This document shows positions 28,007 through 35,284 of a stretch of 64,000 nt of DNA, one piece after another. Position numbers and translations under genes: made by a program. Below the pieces are notes generated by a model. The model had not been told where the DNA came from and made no database searches. It saw only the letters and a program-made list of their open reading frames with translations. Source of the stretch: Gammaproteobacteria bacterium (GTDB taxonomy: Bacteria > Gemmatimonadota > Gemmatimonadetes > Longimicrobiales > Gaopeijiaceae); NCBI GenBank assembly GCA_028820325.1, contig JAPPJO010000117.1:21070-85069 (forward strand). Reading direction: 5' to 3'. Within the stretch, counting starts at the first letter, position 1; each line of letters opens with the position of its first letter.

Positions 28007-28339
28007 CGCAAGAACCTGCTGCTGGCGCCCGTCCCGAGCGGCGGGATGGAGGGCCTCCAGTCCCTCGCCGAGTTCGAGGAACAACTCCGCAATCCCGGTT
28101 CGGATCGTGAGCGGGTGGCGCTCGCGCGGGCGCGTTGCGTGTTCGTGTCGGGCGATGACGAAATCGGGGAACGGTTCGCGCAGGCGTTGCAGGACGCTCC
28201 GGGAGCGAATGCGGCCCGCGAGATGACCGGGTTGCGCGAAGCCGCCGCGAGCGAAGTGATCCGTGATACCGCGTCCCGAGCCGCAACCGACATCGCCGCG
28301 CTTGCGGATGGCCCGGCTCGGGAGGTAAACGGGACTTGA
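28007..28339 (+). pseudogene. Continuation of the GlnE-like domain after the in-frame TAG
   Basis: The frame of the AlkB-GlnE gene stays open after TAG 28004-28006 and reads RKNLLLAPVPSGGMEGLQSL, AEFEEQL and RVALARARCVFVSGDDEIGE, then RFAQALQ. This matches the part of GlnE that follows the nucleotidyltransferase strands (aligned with SLxAFExYQ...ALxRARxVAGD...GERF). So the gene either recently gained a nonsense codon or the base is wrong, and the intact protein would be about 695 residues. A separate start at ATG 28046 is possible, but the fragment would have no independent fold. Confidence 0.6.
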
Positions 28340-28375
28340 CTTAAGACTTAATCCCTCTAATTGTGCGACAAAATA
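28336..28375 (+). promoter_or_regulatory. AT-rich candidate promoter for the RiPP precursor
   Basis: An unusually AT-rich island for this window lies between the GlnE remnant and the precursor. It contains TTGACT at 28336-28341, a tandem GACTTAA repeat, and possible -10 elements TAATTG (28358-28363) or CAAAAT (28369-28374). It is 45-85 bases before the precursor ATG. The exact pair cannot be chosen by eye, but the composition and position support a dedicated promoter. Confidence 0.4.
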
Positions 28376-28419
28376 GGGTTGGTCATGTGGTTCATAGCCT
28401 CCAACGATGGAGAATTGCC

Positions 28420-28671
28420 ATGAGAAGCGGCGATGAAATGCTGGCGCAAGTTGTTGAGAAGTTCGCCGTGGACGCGGATTTCAGGGAACAGCTTCTCGCA
28501 GATCCAAAGGCTGCGATCAGCAGCGAATTGGGCATTACGATTCCCGATTCGATGAACATCCGGGTCCATGAGAGCGACATGCAGACGGTGCACCTCGCGT
28601 TGCCGCCGGACTCGCACATCACCGAAGAGCAGATGGAAGCCATCTCGGCCGGCCTCTGCTGCTGCTGGTAG
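28420..28671 (+). CDS. NHLP-type RiPP precursor peptide with core LCCCW
   Basis: 83-residue precursor of the nitrile-hydratase-leader-peptide (NHLP, proteusin) class. The ATG at 28420 has a TGGAGA box seven bases upstream. Leader features: VVEKFAVDADFREQLLADPK, AISSELGITIPD, NIRVHESD and VHLALPPDSHITEEQMEAIS, matching the leader of nitrile hydratase alpha subunits (DFRxxLLxDP, LGxxIP, VxxN/D...LPP). The end, ITEEQMEAISAG followed by LCCCW, fits C39-protease cleavage after a small-residue pair (AG), leaving a five-residue core Leu-Cys-Cys-Cys-Trp. Three cysteines suit the YcaO cyclodehydratase and the tryptophan suits the halogenase encoded opposite. The gene converges on the YcaO gene. Leader class is clear; the exact cleavage site is inferred. 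Confidence 0.88.
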   Translation: MRSGDEMLAQVVEKFAVDADFREQLLADPKAAISSELGITIPDSMNIRVHESDMQTVHLALPPDSHITEEQMEAISAGLCCCW

Positions 28672-28672
28672 C

Positions 28673-28691
28673 CTCGCCGTAAGCCGGCGAG
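28673..28691. terminator. Hairpin between convergent precursor and YcaO genes
   Basis: CTCGCCG (28673-28679), a TAAGC loop and CGGCGAG (28685-28691) form a perfect seven-pair stem starting two bases after the precursor stop. There is no T-run on either side, so it could stabilise the short precursor mRNA end or act as a weak bidirectional terminator. Confidence 0.5.
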
Positions 28692-28730
28692 CCGCCGGTC
28701 AGGAACTCCTGTGCGAGCTGCCCGGATAAC

Positions 28731-31049
28731 TCACGCGATCACGGGCGCGGGGTTCAGGTCGGCTTCGGCGAGGGAGGGCTCACGGTAGCCCATCTTGACG
28801 GGCACGTCGTACAGGCGCCCGGGCGCAAACCTCGCCCAGAAGTGGCGCATGCCCGGCACGATGACCCGCGCCACGGGCATGCCGATATCGGGCCGCGTCT
28901 GATCCAGCACAAGGAACTCCATGCCGTTGGCCTCGACGAGCGCGCGGCAATTCTCCACATCTTCGCGCGTGTCCGCCGATTCGGTCACCGGATAGTGCGA
29001 AGCCTTGCGGGGCGGTTCGTCCGGCAACGGCGCCAACCAGGAACAGTCGGCGAGCCGGGCGGTCTTCCACCACCAGAGGGCCAGCGGATCATCGATCCTG
29101 GGCCGGCCGTCCCCCGCCCCGGGACGCGGCAGCCAGGTGAGGCACTGGTTCAATTCGCAAAGCGCGCGCAGGGCTGCTATGCGCGGGTCGGCGTGGGTCC
29201 CGGCACCGTAGATGATGTCCTCGGTCCGGGCGTCCGGCCGGCGGGAGAGCGCAACGAAGGTGGGAATGCCGATATCGGAGGTGACGTCGAGCATCCATAG
29301 ATCCCGCTCGTGGCGGCCGTAGTAGTCGGAGGCCGCTGCAACGTACTCGTCGTCGAAGCTGGAAAGATCGACGACCGGCACGCGCAACCGGTTATACCAC
29401 CAGATGGCGAACGCATCGCGCTCGGCCAGTTCGTAGAAGCCCTGCAGGATGGCCTCTTCCAGGGTGTTGCCCGCGGCGCAGCCGTTCGAATCGGCGATCA
29501 GATCCGCGGGGCCGCGCTCCTCGGCCGACATGCTGTAGAGGAGGGATGTCGGCAGGTAGCGGTGCCGCTGCTGCGTCAGCGACCACACCGGCGTCCAGTC
29601 GATTTCGGCGTCGGGCTCGAGACGCGGCGGGACGATGTTGTAGGGGTGGCCCTTCGCGTTGATGCTCGCCGCATCGTCGAGCTGACTCTCGCTGAACAGC
29701 TGCACCTCGTTGGGGTGGATCGCCTCTTCCTTGCCGGCGAACTCGACGAATCGCTTGCGGATACGGATCTCGTCCCCATGACGGGCACCCGAATAGCGCT
29801 CGACCGCCTCGCAGAGGGCGCTGACCTTGGACTGCTGTCGTGTGCTGCCCTTGCCGGCGCTCTTGCTGCGCAGGCTGCGCCTGAGCGAACTCAGGCTCCG
29901 GCTTCTCATGCCGAGATTGCTCCCGGCCCAGTAGACGTGCAGCCAGGAGTCGGCCTCATCGGTGGTGCGCGACAGCCAGGTCACGACACCACTGATCGGG
30001 CTCACCAGGTGGCGGTATTTCGCCAGGGTGGCTTCCGGCGCCACGGCACGCGCGCCGCCGCTGGTGCGATGAGCCTTGGGGCTCGCCTTCAGAGACACCG
30101 GCGCCGGTGGTCGATCCGGCCGGTGCAAGGCTTCGTCGCCGCAGGCCAGGCACTGTGGCCGACGCACGACCCGATGCTGTGAACTTGCGAATGTGGCCAA
30201 ATCCATCGCGATTGCATGTTCGTGAATCGGGGCCGACTCACCCAGCACCAGCCATTTGACGATCTCCGCCGCGATCAGCCCGTACATCGCTTCCAGCACC
30301 TGGGGCTGAGCCGCGAACGGCCTGAAGGCGGCTTCCTCGCCGGCGACGTTGCGCAGGAAACCGTGGACTTCCCGGTGGCTGCGCAGGCGGTACGCGAGGC
30401 AATCCCGGCAGGGTCCCTTCCTGTCCGCCGGAAAGATGGGGCCGAAGAGCGGCTCCACGCCGTTTGGCCGCACCGGCGCCCACGGCGCTCCCGCCTCGAG
30501 CCGGCGCCGATTTACCTCCGCGAGATGTGCTTCGAGATAGTCGCCGCAGACAACAACGGCGAGCGTCGGCTCGCCGGTCCCCACCCTGGCGCCGTTCGCC
30601 TCCAGATGCCGGCCGAGCCCGCCGTCGTCACCCTCAACCGTGACGCGCGACTGCGCCAGCCGCTCCTCGACCCAGCGCGGCGACGCGCCAAGCGACGACC
30701 AGTAGGCTGCCTCGCACCGATCCATGCCGTGGTCGGCGGAGACCAGATAGCCCTTGGCCGCGAACGCGGCAATGGCCGCCAGGACATCGGGCGCCGCATG
30801 GGCGCCCTCGAGGGCCGCGACAATCTCGTCCCAGGGGTGCCGGCCGTCGAGCAGCGGCAGCAGATCGCAGTGCAGCTTGCCGTGCAGCAGCGTATTGAAC
30901 GACTCGGAGACGAGAAGCACCTGCGCCTCGTCGATTTCATGGAATCGGAGGTGTGGCGCGAGCGCGGGAAGCTTGACAATGCCCCGGTCCGCACGAGTCG
31001 TTCGGGTCAGGATCCCGCGCCGGGGACGCGCGTCCTTCTCCGCTGCCAT
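28731..31049 (-). CDS. Fused E1-like/YcaO azoline-forming cyclodehydratase
   Basis: 772-residue fusion of an E1-like (TOMM docking) domain and a YcaO domain. Such enzymes use ATP to turn Cys, Ser or Thr of a peptide into thiazolines or oxazolines. Residues about 1-310 hold the winged-helix/ThiF-like part with four zinc-binding cysteines (C214RDC217 and C300LAC303). Residues about 340-772 are YcaO: KVSALCEAVERYSG (409-421), NGCAAGNTLEEAILQGFYEL (522-541) and RLYDVPVKMG near the end supply the ATP/Mg ligands. The C-terminus NPAPVIA lacks the usual PxPxP. I start at ATG 31049, five bases after the stop of the toroid gene, in preference to the overlapping GTG 31082. Last gene of the cluster operon. 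No FMN dehydrogenase is found nearby. Confidence 0.92.
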   Translation of the reverse strand: MAAEKDARPRRGILTRTTRADRGIVKLPALAPHLRFHEIDEAQVLLVSESFNTLLHGKLHCDLLPLLDGRHPWDEIVAALEGAHAAPDVLAAIAAFAAKGYLVSADHGMDRCEAAYWSSLGASPRWVEERLAQSRVTVEGDDGGLGRHLEANGARVGTGEPTLAVVVCGDYLEAHLAEVNRRRLEAGAPWAPVRPNGVEPLFGPIFPADRKGPCRDCLAYRLRSHREVHGFLRNVAGEEAAFRPFAAQPQVLEAMYGLIAAEIVKWLVLGESAPIHEHAIAMDLATFASSQHRVVRRPQCLACGDEALHRPDRPPAPVSLKASPKAHRTSGGARAVAPEATLAKYRHLVSPISGVVTWLSRTTDEADSWLHVYWAGSNLGMRSRSLSSLRRSLRSKSAGKGSTRQQSKVSALCEAVERYSGARHGDEIRIRKRFVEFAGKEEAIHPNEVQLFSESQLDDAASINAKGHPYNIVPPRLEPDAEIDWTPVWSLTQQRHRYLPTSLLYSMSAEERGPADLIADSNGCAAGNTLEEAILQGFYELAERDAFAIWWYNRLRVPVVDLSSFDDEYVAAASDYYGRHERDLWMLDVTSDIGIPTFVALSRRPDARTEDIIYGAGTHADPRIAALRALCELNQCLTWLPRPGAGDGRPRIDDPLALWWWKTARLADCSWLAPLPDEPPRKASHYPVTESADTREDVENCRALVEANGMEFLVLDQTRPDIGMPVARVIVPGMRHFWARFAPGRLYDVPVKMGYREPSLAEADLNPAPVIA

Positions 31050-31054
31050 CCAGC

Positions 31055-32341
31055 TCAGGCCCCCAGCACTTCGACGAGACACTCCAGGGCCTCAATGCAG
31101 AACGCGGAGGTCACGGCCTCGGAGCCATGCCCGATCTGCCCTGCCACGCCCCACTTCAACGACTGGTCGCCGAACGCGAGCAGCTCCGGCCAGCTGCCGT
31201 CCCCGCGCTGCGAGCTCAACAGTCTCTCCACCTCGCGCTTCGCGTCGATCCGCTCGAGGCTTCCGATGTTGTGGAGCGCCGACACCGCCTGAGCGGTCTG
31301 AAGGACATTGCCGAATCCTCCCTTCTCGTCACGGAGGCCGAGGATACGATCCGCGAGTATCGGCCGCAGGGGATCGAGGGCGGGCTTCGCACGAATCAGC
31401 GCGCGCGTGATCGCGTGGTAGATCGTGACCGTGTCGGGATACCACTTCGACGAGCCATCGAGGTTGCCCTCGGTCACCAGGGCTTCCAGCCATCGCTGGG
31501 CGCCCCTGGTTCCCGGATGGTTGCCCAGGCAGGCGAGGACATTCGCATTGACGACCGGGTCGGCCTCGATACGAAAGGGCGACACGACGTTGGGCTCGTC
31601 TTCCGCCAGCACCCAGGTCATGAAACGGCCTTCCTCGTCGCGATTTGCCAGCATGCCCGGAACGTTCCTCCCCAGCCAGATCCAGGGGTGGGTCCCGATG
31701 ACGAGCGAACAGAGCGCGGTACTGTCGAGATCCGGGGGCAGGTGACGATAGTACCGCCAGAATCCGGGGTATTCGATGGTGTCGATGAGATACGCCTTCG
31801 TAGCGGTGCATATCGCCCTGGCCCGCGGCTCATCGGAGCTCTCAAGGGCAAGCGCGCAGAGAGCCGACACGAAAGGAGGCCTTTCGAAATGCCTTGGGAT
31901 CTCCGGGTCGGCCACATTGAACCGGATGCAGTGCCAGGCCCCATTCTCGTCGATCATGGACTCCAGGAAGGCAAGCCCGCGGCGGATCCCTTCCCTCGCT
32001 GCCCTGGCCAGCGCCCCGGAGGTGGCGCTGCTTCGGACCCCCTTTTCTTTTGGTGCAAAGGGCCGAAGGGGCGGCGCGGGGTCGTGGAGTGTCCTTCGAA
32101 GAAACTCGAGCGATGCCGCACCGGTCCTCGCCGCCTCTCGTTCGGCCTCGCTGAGCTTGCTCTGCGGCGGGAGCACGACATGCGTCGCGGTATACGACTC
32201 TTCGTGCACGCGAATCTCATGGTCCTCGGCCAGCGTCACGCCGAATTCCGTCTCGATTGTCTCCCTGGGGTTCCGGAGAAGACGTTCACGAAAGTCGCTG
32301 TCTTCTTCAGCTCTTGATACGAGGAGACCGTCCGCGTCCAT
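31055..32341 (-). CDS. NHLP-leader domain fused to squalene-cyclase/prenyltransferase-like toroid
   Basis: 428-residue two-part protein. Residues about 5-75 align with the leader of the precursor at 28420-28671: EDSDFRERLLRNPRETIETE, FGVTLAEDHEIRVHEES and THVVLPPQSKLSEAE match its DFREQLLADP, LGITIPD, IRVHESD and VHLALPPDSHITEE. Residues about 110-428 form an alpha-alpha toroid of the prenyltransferase/squalene-oxidase repeat type, with GLAFLESMIDENGAWH, PPDLDSTALCSLVIG, EADPVVNANVLACLG, GGFGNVLQTAQAVSAL and a QW-like SSQRGDGSW. D204-L-D206-S207 sits where type II terpene cyclases have DxDD. The ATG follows directly on the TGA of the ABC gene. It may be a cyclase, a prenyl-binding protein, or a leader-guided partner; activity is unproven. 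Confidence 0.82.
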   Translation of the reverse strand: MDADGLLVSRAEEDSDFRERLLRNPRETIETEFGVTLAEDHEIRVHEESYTATHVVLPPQSKLSEAEREAARTGAASLEFLRRTLHDPAPPLRPFAPKEKGVRSSATSGALARAAREGIRRGLAFLESMIDENGAWHCIRFNVADPEIPRHFERPPFVSALCALALESSDEPRARAICTATKAYLIDTIEYPGFWRYYRHLPPDLDSTALCSLVIGTHPWIWLGRNVPGMLANRDEEGRFMTWVLAEDEPNVVSPFRIEADPVVNANVLACLGNHPGTRGAQRWLEALVTEGNLDGSSKWYPDTVTIYHAITRALIRAKPALDPLRPILADRILGLRDEKGGFGNVLQTAQAVSALHNIGSLERIDAKREVERLLSSQRGDGSWPELLAFGDQSLKWGVAGQIGHGSEAVTSAFCIEALECLVEVLGA

Positions 32342-35284
32342 TCAGGCCACCTGCCTCCTTACCAGGTCTCTGAACACCCCGTCGGCCTCCATCAGTTCGT
32401 TGAAGGAGCCGCTCTGTACGACTTTTCCGGCCTGCAGCACGTAGATGTGATCGGCCTGTTCCAGCGTGGACAGGCGGTGGGCGATGACGACCCGGGTGGC
32501 GGTCAGAGCGGTGAGGTTGCGCATGACCCTGGCCTGGCTCTCGTTATCCAGCCAGTTGGTCGCCTCGTCCAGGAGCATGATTCGCGGGCTGCCGATCACC
32601 GACCGGGCGATTGAAACCCGCTGACTCTCGCCGCCCGAAAGGACAGACCCGCTCGTGCCGACCATGGTCATCATGCCCATGGGCATGCCCTTGATCTCGT
32701 CTTCGACGTCGGCGACTCGCGTCGCCGTCCATATCTCGTCACTCGCCACCTCATCGTGGTGACCGACCAGATTGTCCCAGAGATCCGAGGGATGGAGTCC
32801 AACGGACTGCGGCACCACGCCAATTTTGCGGCGCACCTGTCTCAGGTTCAGGTTCCTCAGATCACGTCCGTCGTAGCACACTGCTCCCGCGGTGGGCCGG
32901 TCGAATCCAAGCGCCAGCCGGAAAAGGGTGCTCTTGCCAGCGCCGGACTCGCCCGCAATCGCGACGAATTCCCCGGGGCGGACATGAATCGTGACATCGT
33001 CGAGGATCAACGGGCCGTCGGGATCGTACCGGTAGGAAATGCGGTCGAAGAAAATGTCGCCCCCCAGATCCTCGACCGGCGCTCCTTCGACTTCGGCCTC
33101 GGGGACCGCAGCGAGAAGCGGGCGCATCTGGTCGAACGCCGGAAGTACGGCGGCAACCGCGCCAAAGGACTCGCCGAGCCGTGCGACGGCGGATTGAAAC
33201 GCGGCGAAGACGAGGTAGACGACGAGAAAATCGCCGACCGGGAGGTTCCCGTCGCCCATGGCTGCGACCGCGAATAGCAGGATTCCGGCGGCAAGAAAGG
33301 GGAGCGCCGCGCCAAATGCCCGCGAATGTCCCTCGAGCGCGCCCAGCTCGAGCTCCGTACGCTTCTGCTCCCGGTAGTCCTGCGCCCAGATGGCGAAAGC
33401 CGACGCTTCCGCGTTTTCCACACGCAGCTTGCCTATGCTGCCCACGATCTGGAATAGCCGGCCGGAGACGCGCCGCGCCGCGCGGATCATCCGCCCATGG
33501 AGCGGAATCTGGCGCAGCCCGAGAACGACGGTGACCAGGAGCGAAGCCAGGCTGAACGCGAGGGCAACGGTCCCGAGCGTGGCGTCGTAGAGGAAGATGA
33601 CGCCGAGCACCGGAAGCAAAAAAAGGATCGAAAGCAGGCCGTGGGCTGCGACTCCCTGCAACCCGTCGCGAAGATTCTGGAACGTCATCCCCGACACGGC
33701 CAGATCGCCAGCCCGGCGACCGTGCAGAATGCTTGGCGGAAGGCGCATGAGACGGTCCCAGAAGGACGCTTCGACCCGGGAAACCGAGCGACCCTCGATC
33801 CGCATCATCGCCGTGCTCTGAAGCAGATGCAGCAGTGCGCCGAGCAGGCCGAACCCCGCTACCGCCACCGCCACCGCATAGAGCTGGCCGGCGGTTCCGC
33901 CCGCCGCCGTCTGGTTCGCAACAAACCCGAGCGCGAGCGCCGGCACGAGCTTGATCAGGCCGCCCGGAAGCCCGGCAAGCACCAGCCGCGCGAGATCCGC
34001 CCCCGATCCAAGCAGCGCGATCCCCAGCAGGTCCGCCGGCTTCACGTTCCCCACCGGCAGTGGCCGGTAGAACATCCAGGCCTCGTCCGCCAGCGCGGCG
34101 GCACGATCCGCCGTCATGCGGACGCTGCGCTTGCTGACCGGATCGAATTCCCGGTAGCGCCCCAACCATCCCGGCAGAAGCGCCACGGGCTGGTCGTCTT
34201 CGGCGCGGAATGCCAGCATCGCGTTGCTGTCGCCGCGCCACCAGGCCTCCTCGGCCCTGAACCGCACGCGTCGGGCGCGCACGCCCGACGCATCGAGAAC
34301 GTCTATGAGGCCGACTGGATCGCCGGAGGGATCCGAGCGCGCCGGGATCTTGAAATCGATTCCCTCACGGCGTCCGATCGCCCGCAGGGCGTCCGCCAGC
34401 GACGTGTCCTCGACGCTGGCATCCCGGTCAATCGGCAGATCATGGATATTGAAGAGCCGCTGCCGCGCGGCTCTCTCGACCGTGCGGCGGCTCGTGGTCC
34501 GCACGCGCTCGAGATTCGCATCATCGACCACGGCCAGTCGGCGGTTCAGGCGCTCCAGGGCGAAGGCAACCGCGTGAAACGATGCGAGCGCCGAGAGCAG
34601 GATGCCCTGCTTTGCCAGTGTCTCGGTCGACCTTCCGGAGAGTGTCGCCTCGTCGGACAGGATGAGCCAGCTTGTCCGCGTCAGAGGGATCACCGCTTCG
34701 TGTGGGCCGCCCGCCTCGACGATGTCCGCCGGGTCGACCAGGTCCATGAAGAGGCCGGTGCCGCGCGGCGGTTCGGATACCCATACGACGCCGCGCTGTA
34801 CGGACAGCGTACAGGGAGCCGGCGTCCGCATCAGACCGGGTTTGGCCAGCGCAGTCGGACGCGGAAGGCGGCTCGCGAAACGCGAGAGTGTGTCGGTAAT
34901 CGCGGTCAGCCAGGTATCGGTCTGTTCCGCCAGCTCCGCCGGATCGGCGTCGGACAGCACGGAGGCCGGCAGGCGTTTCAGAACGGTGCCCGGCGATCCC
35001 TTGGCGATCAGGCTGAGCGTGGTGTCATCGTCATCGCGTGGCCCGTCCGGCGCGACCCCCGGTAGCAGCCAGCCCGATCCGCGGCGCAGCAGATGCTGCG
35101 GCGCCGCCTGCTCCACCCCGTCCTGGAATTCGACCAGGAACAGATTGACGGCGCCCTGATCGATGAACCAGACAGTGTCCGGATCGTCGAGCTTCACCGG
35201 CAGGTTGCCGGCGCAGGGCACGGACTCGCCGGAGAGGGCGGCGAGTTCCGCGATGGACGTGTGCCCCGGCGCGGTGTCCCGCAT
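32342..35284 (-). CDS. NHLM-type ABC transporter, no peptidase domain
   Basis: 980-residue ABC half-transporter of the NHLM cluster type that lacks the peptidase. The N-terminal ~150 residues look like a cyclic-nucleotide-binding/cupin-type domain ([20 protein letters not shown]), followed by a second regulatory-like region and a linker. A six-helix transmembrane domain (about 410-690; [20 protein letters not shown]) and an ATPase domain with Walker [11 protein letters not shown], signature [12 protein letters not shown], Walker [14 protein letters not shown] and the H-loop [10 protein letters not shown] complete it. It overlaps the C39 transporter gene by one base (TGATG), so the two probably form a heterodimer. 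Confidence 0.9.
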   Translation of the reverse strand: MRDTAPGHTSIAELAALSGESVPCAGNLPVKLDDPDTVWFIDQGAVNLFLVEFQDGVEQAAPQHLLRRGSGWLLPGVAPDGPRDDDDTTLSLIAKGSPGTVLKRLPASVLSDADPAELAEQTDTWLTAITDTLSRFASRLPRPTALAKPGLMRTPAPCTLSVQRGVVWVSEPPRGTGLFMDLVDPADIVEAGGPHEAVIPLTRTSWLILSDEATLSGRSTETLAKQGILLSALASFHAVAFALERLNRRLAVVDDANLERVRTTSRRTVERAARQRLFNIHDLPIDRDASVEDTSLADALRAIGRREGIDFKIPARSDPSGDPVGLIDVLDASGVRARRVRFRAEEAWWRGDSNAMLAFRAEDDQPVALLPGWLGRYREFDPVSKRSVRMTADRAAALADEAWMFYRPLPVGNVKPADLLGIALLGSGADLARLVLAGLPGGLIKLVPALALGFVANQTAAGGTAGQLYAVAVAVAGFGLLGALLHLLQSTAMMRIEGRSVSRVEASFWDRLMRLPPSILHGRRAGDLAVSGMTFQNLRDGLQGVAAHGLLSILFLLPVLGVIFLYDATLGTVALAFSLASLLVTVVLGLRQIPLHGRMIRAARRVSGRLFQIVGSIGKLRVENAEASAFAIWAQDYREQKRTELELGALEGHSRAFGAALPFLAAGILLFAVAAMGDGNLPVGDFLVVYLVFAAFQSAVARLGESFGAVAAVLPAFDQMRPLLAAVPEAEVEGAPVEDLGGDIFFDRISYRYDPDGPLILDDVTIHVRPGEFVAIAGESGAGKSTLFRLALGFDRPTAGAVCYDGRDLRNLNLRQVRRKIGVVPQSVGLHPSDLWDNLVGHHDEVASDEIWTATRVADVEDEIKGMPMGMMTMVGTSGSVLSGGESQRVSIARSVIGSPRIMLLDEATNWLDNESQARVMRNLTALTATRVVIAHRLSTLEQADHIYVLQAGKVVQSGSFNELMEADGVFRDLVRRQVA

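Noticed and set aside
28046..28339. A second small precursor or independent gene after the AlkB-GlnE stop
   Set aside because: It lies in the same frame as the upstream gene, resembles GlnE and not a leader, and has no Cys/Trp-rich end.
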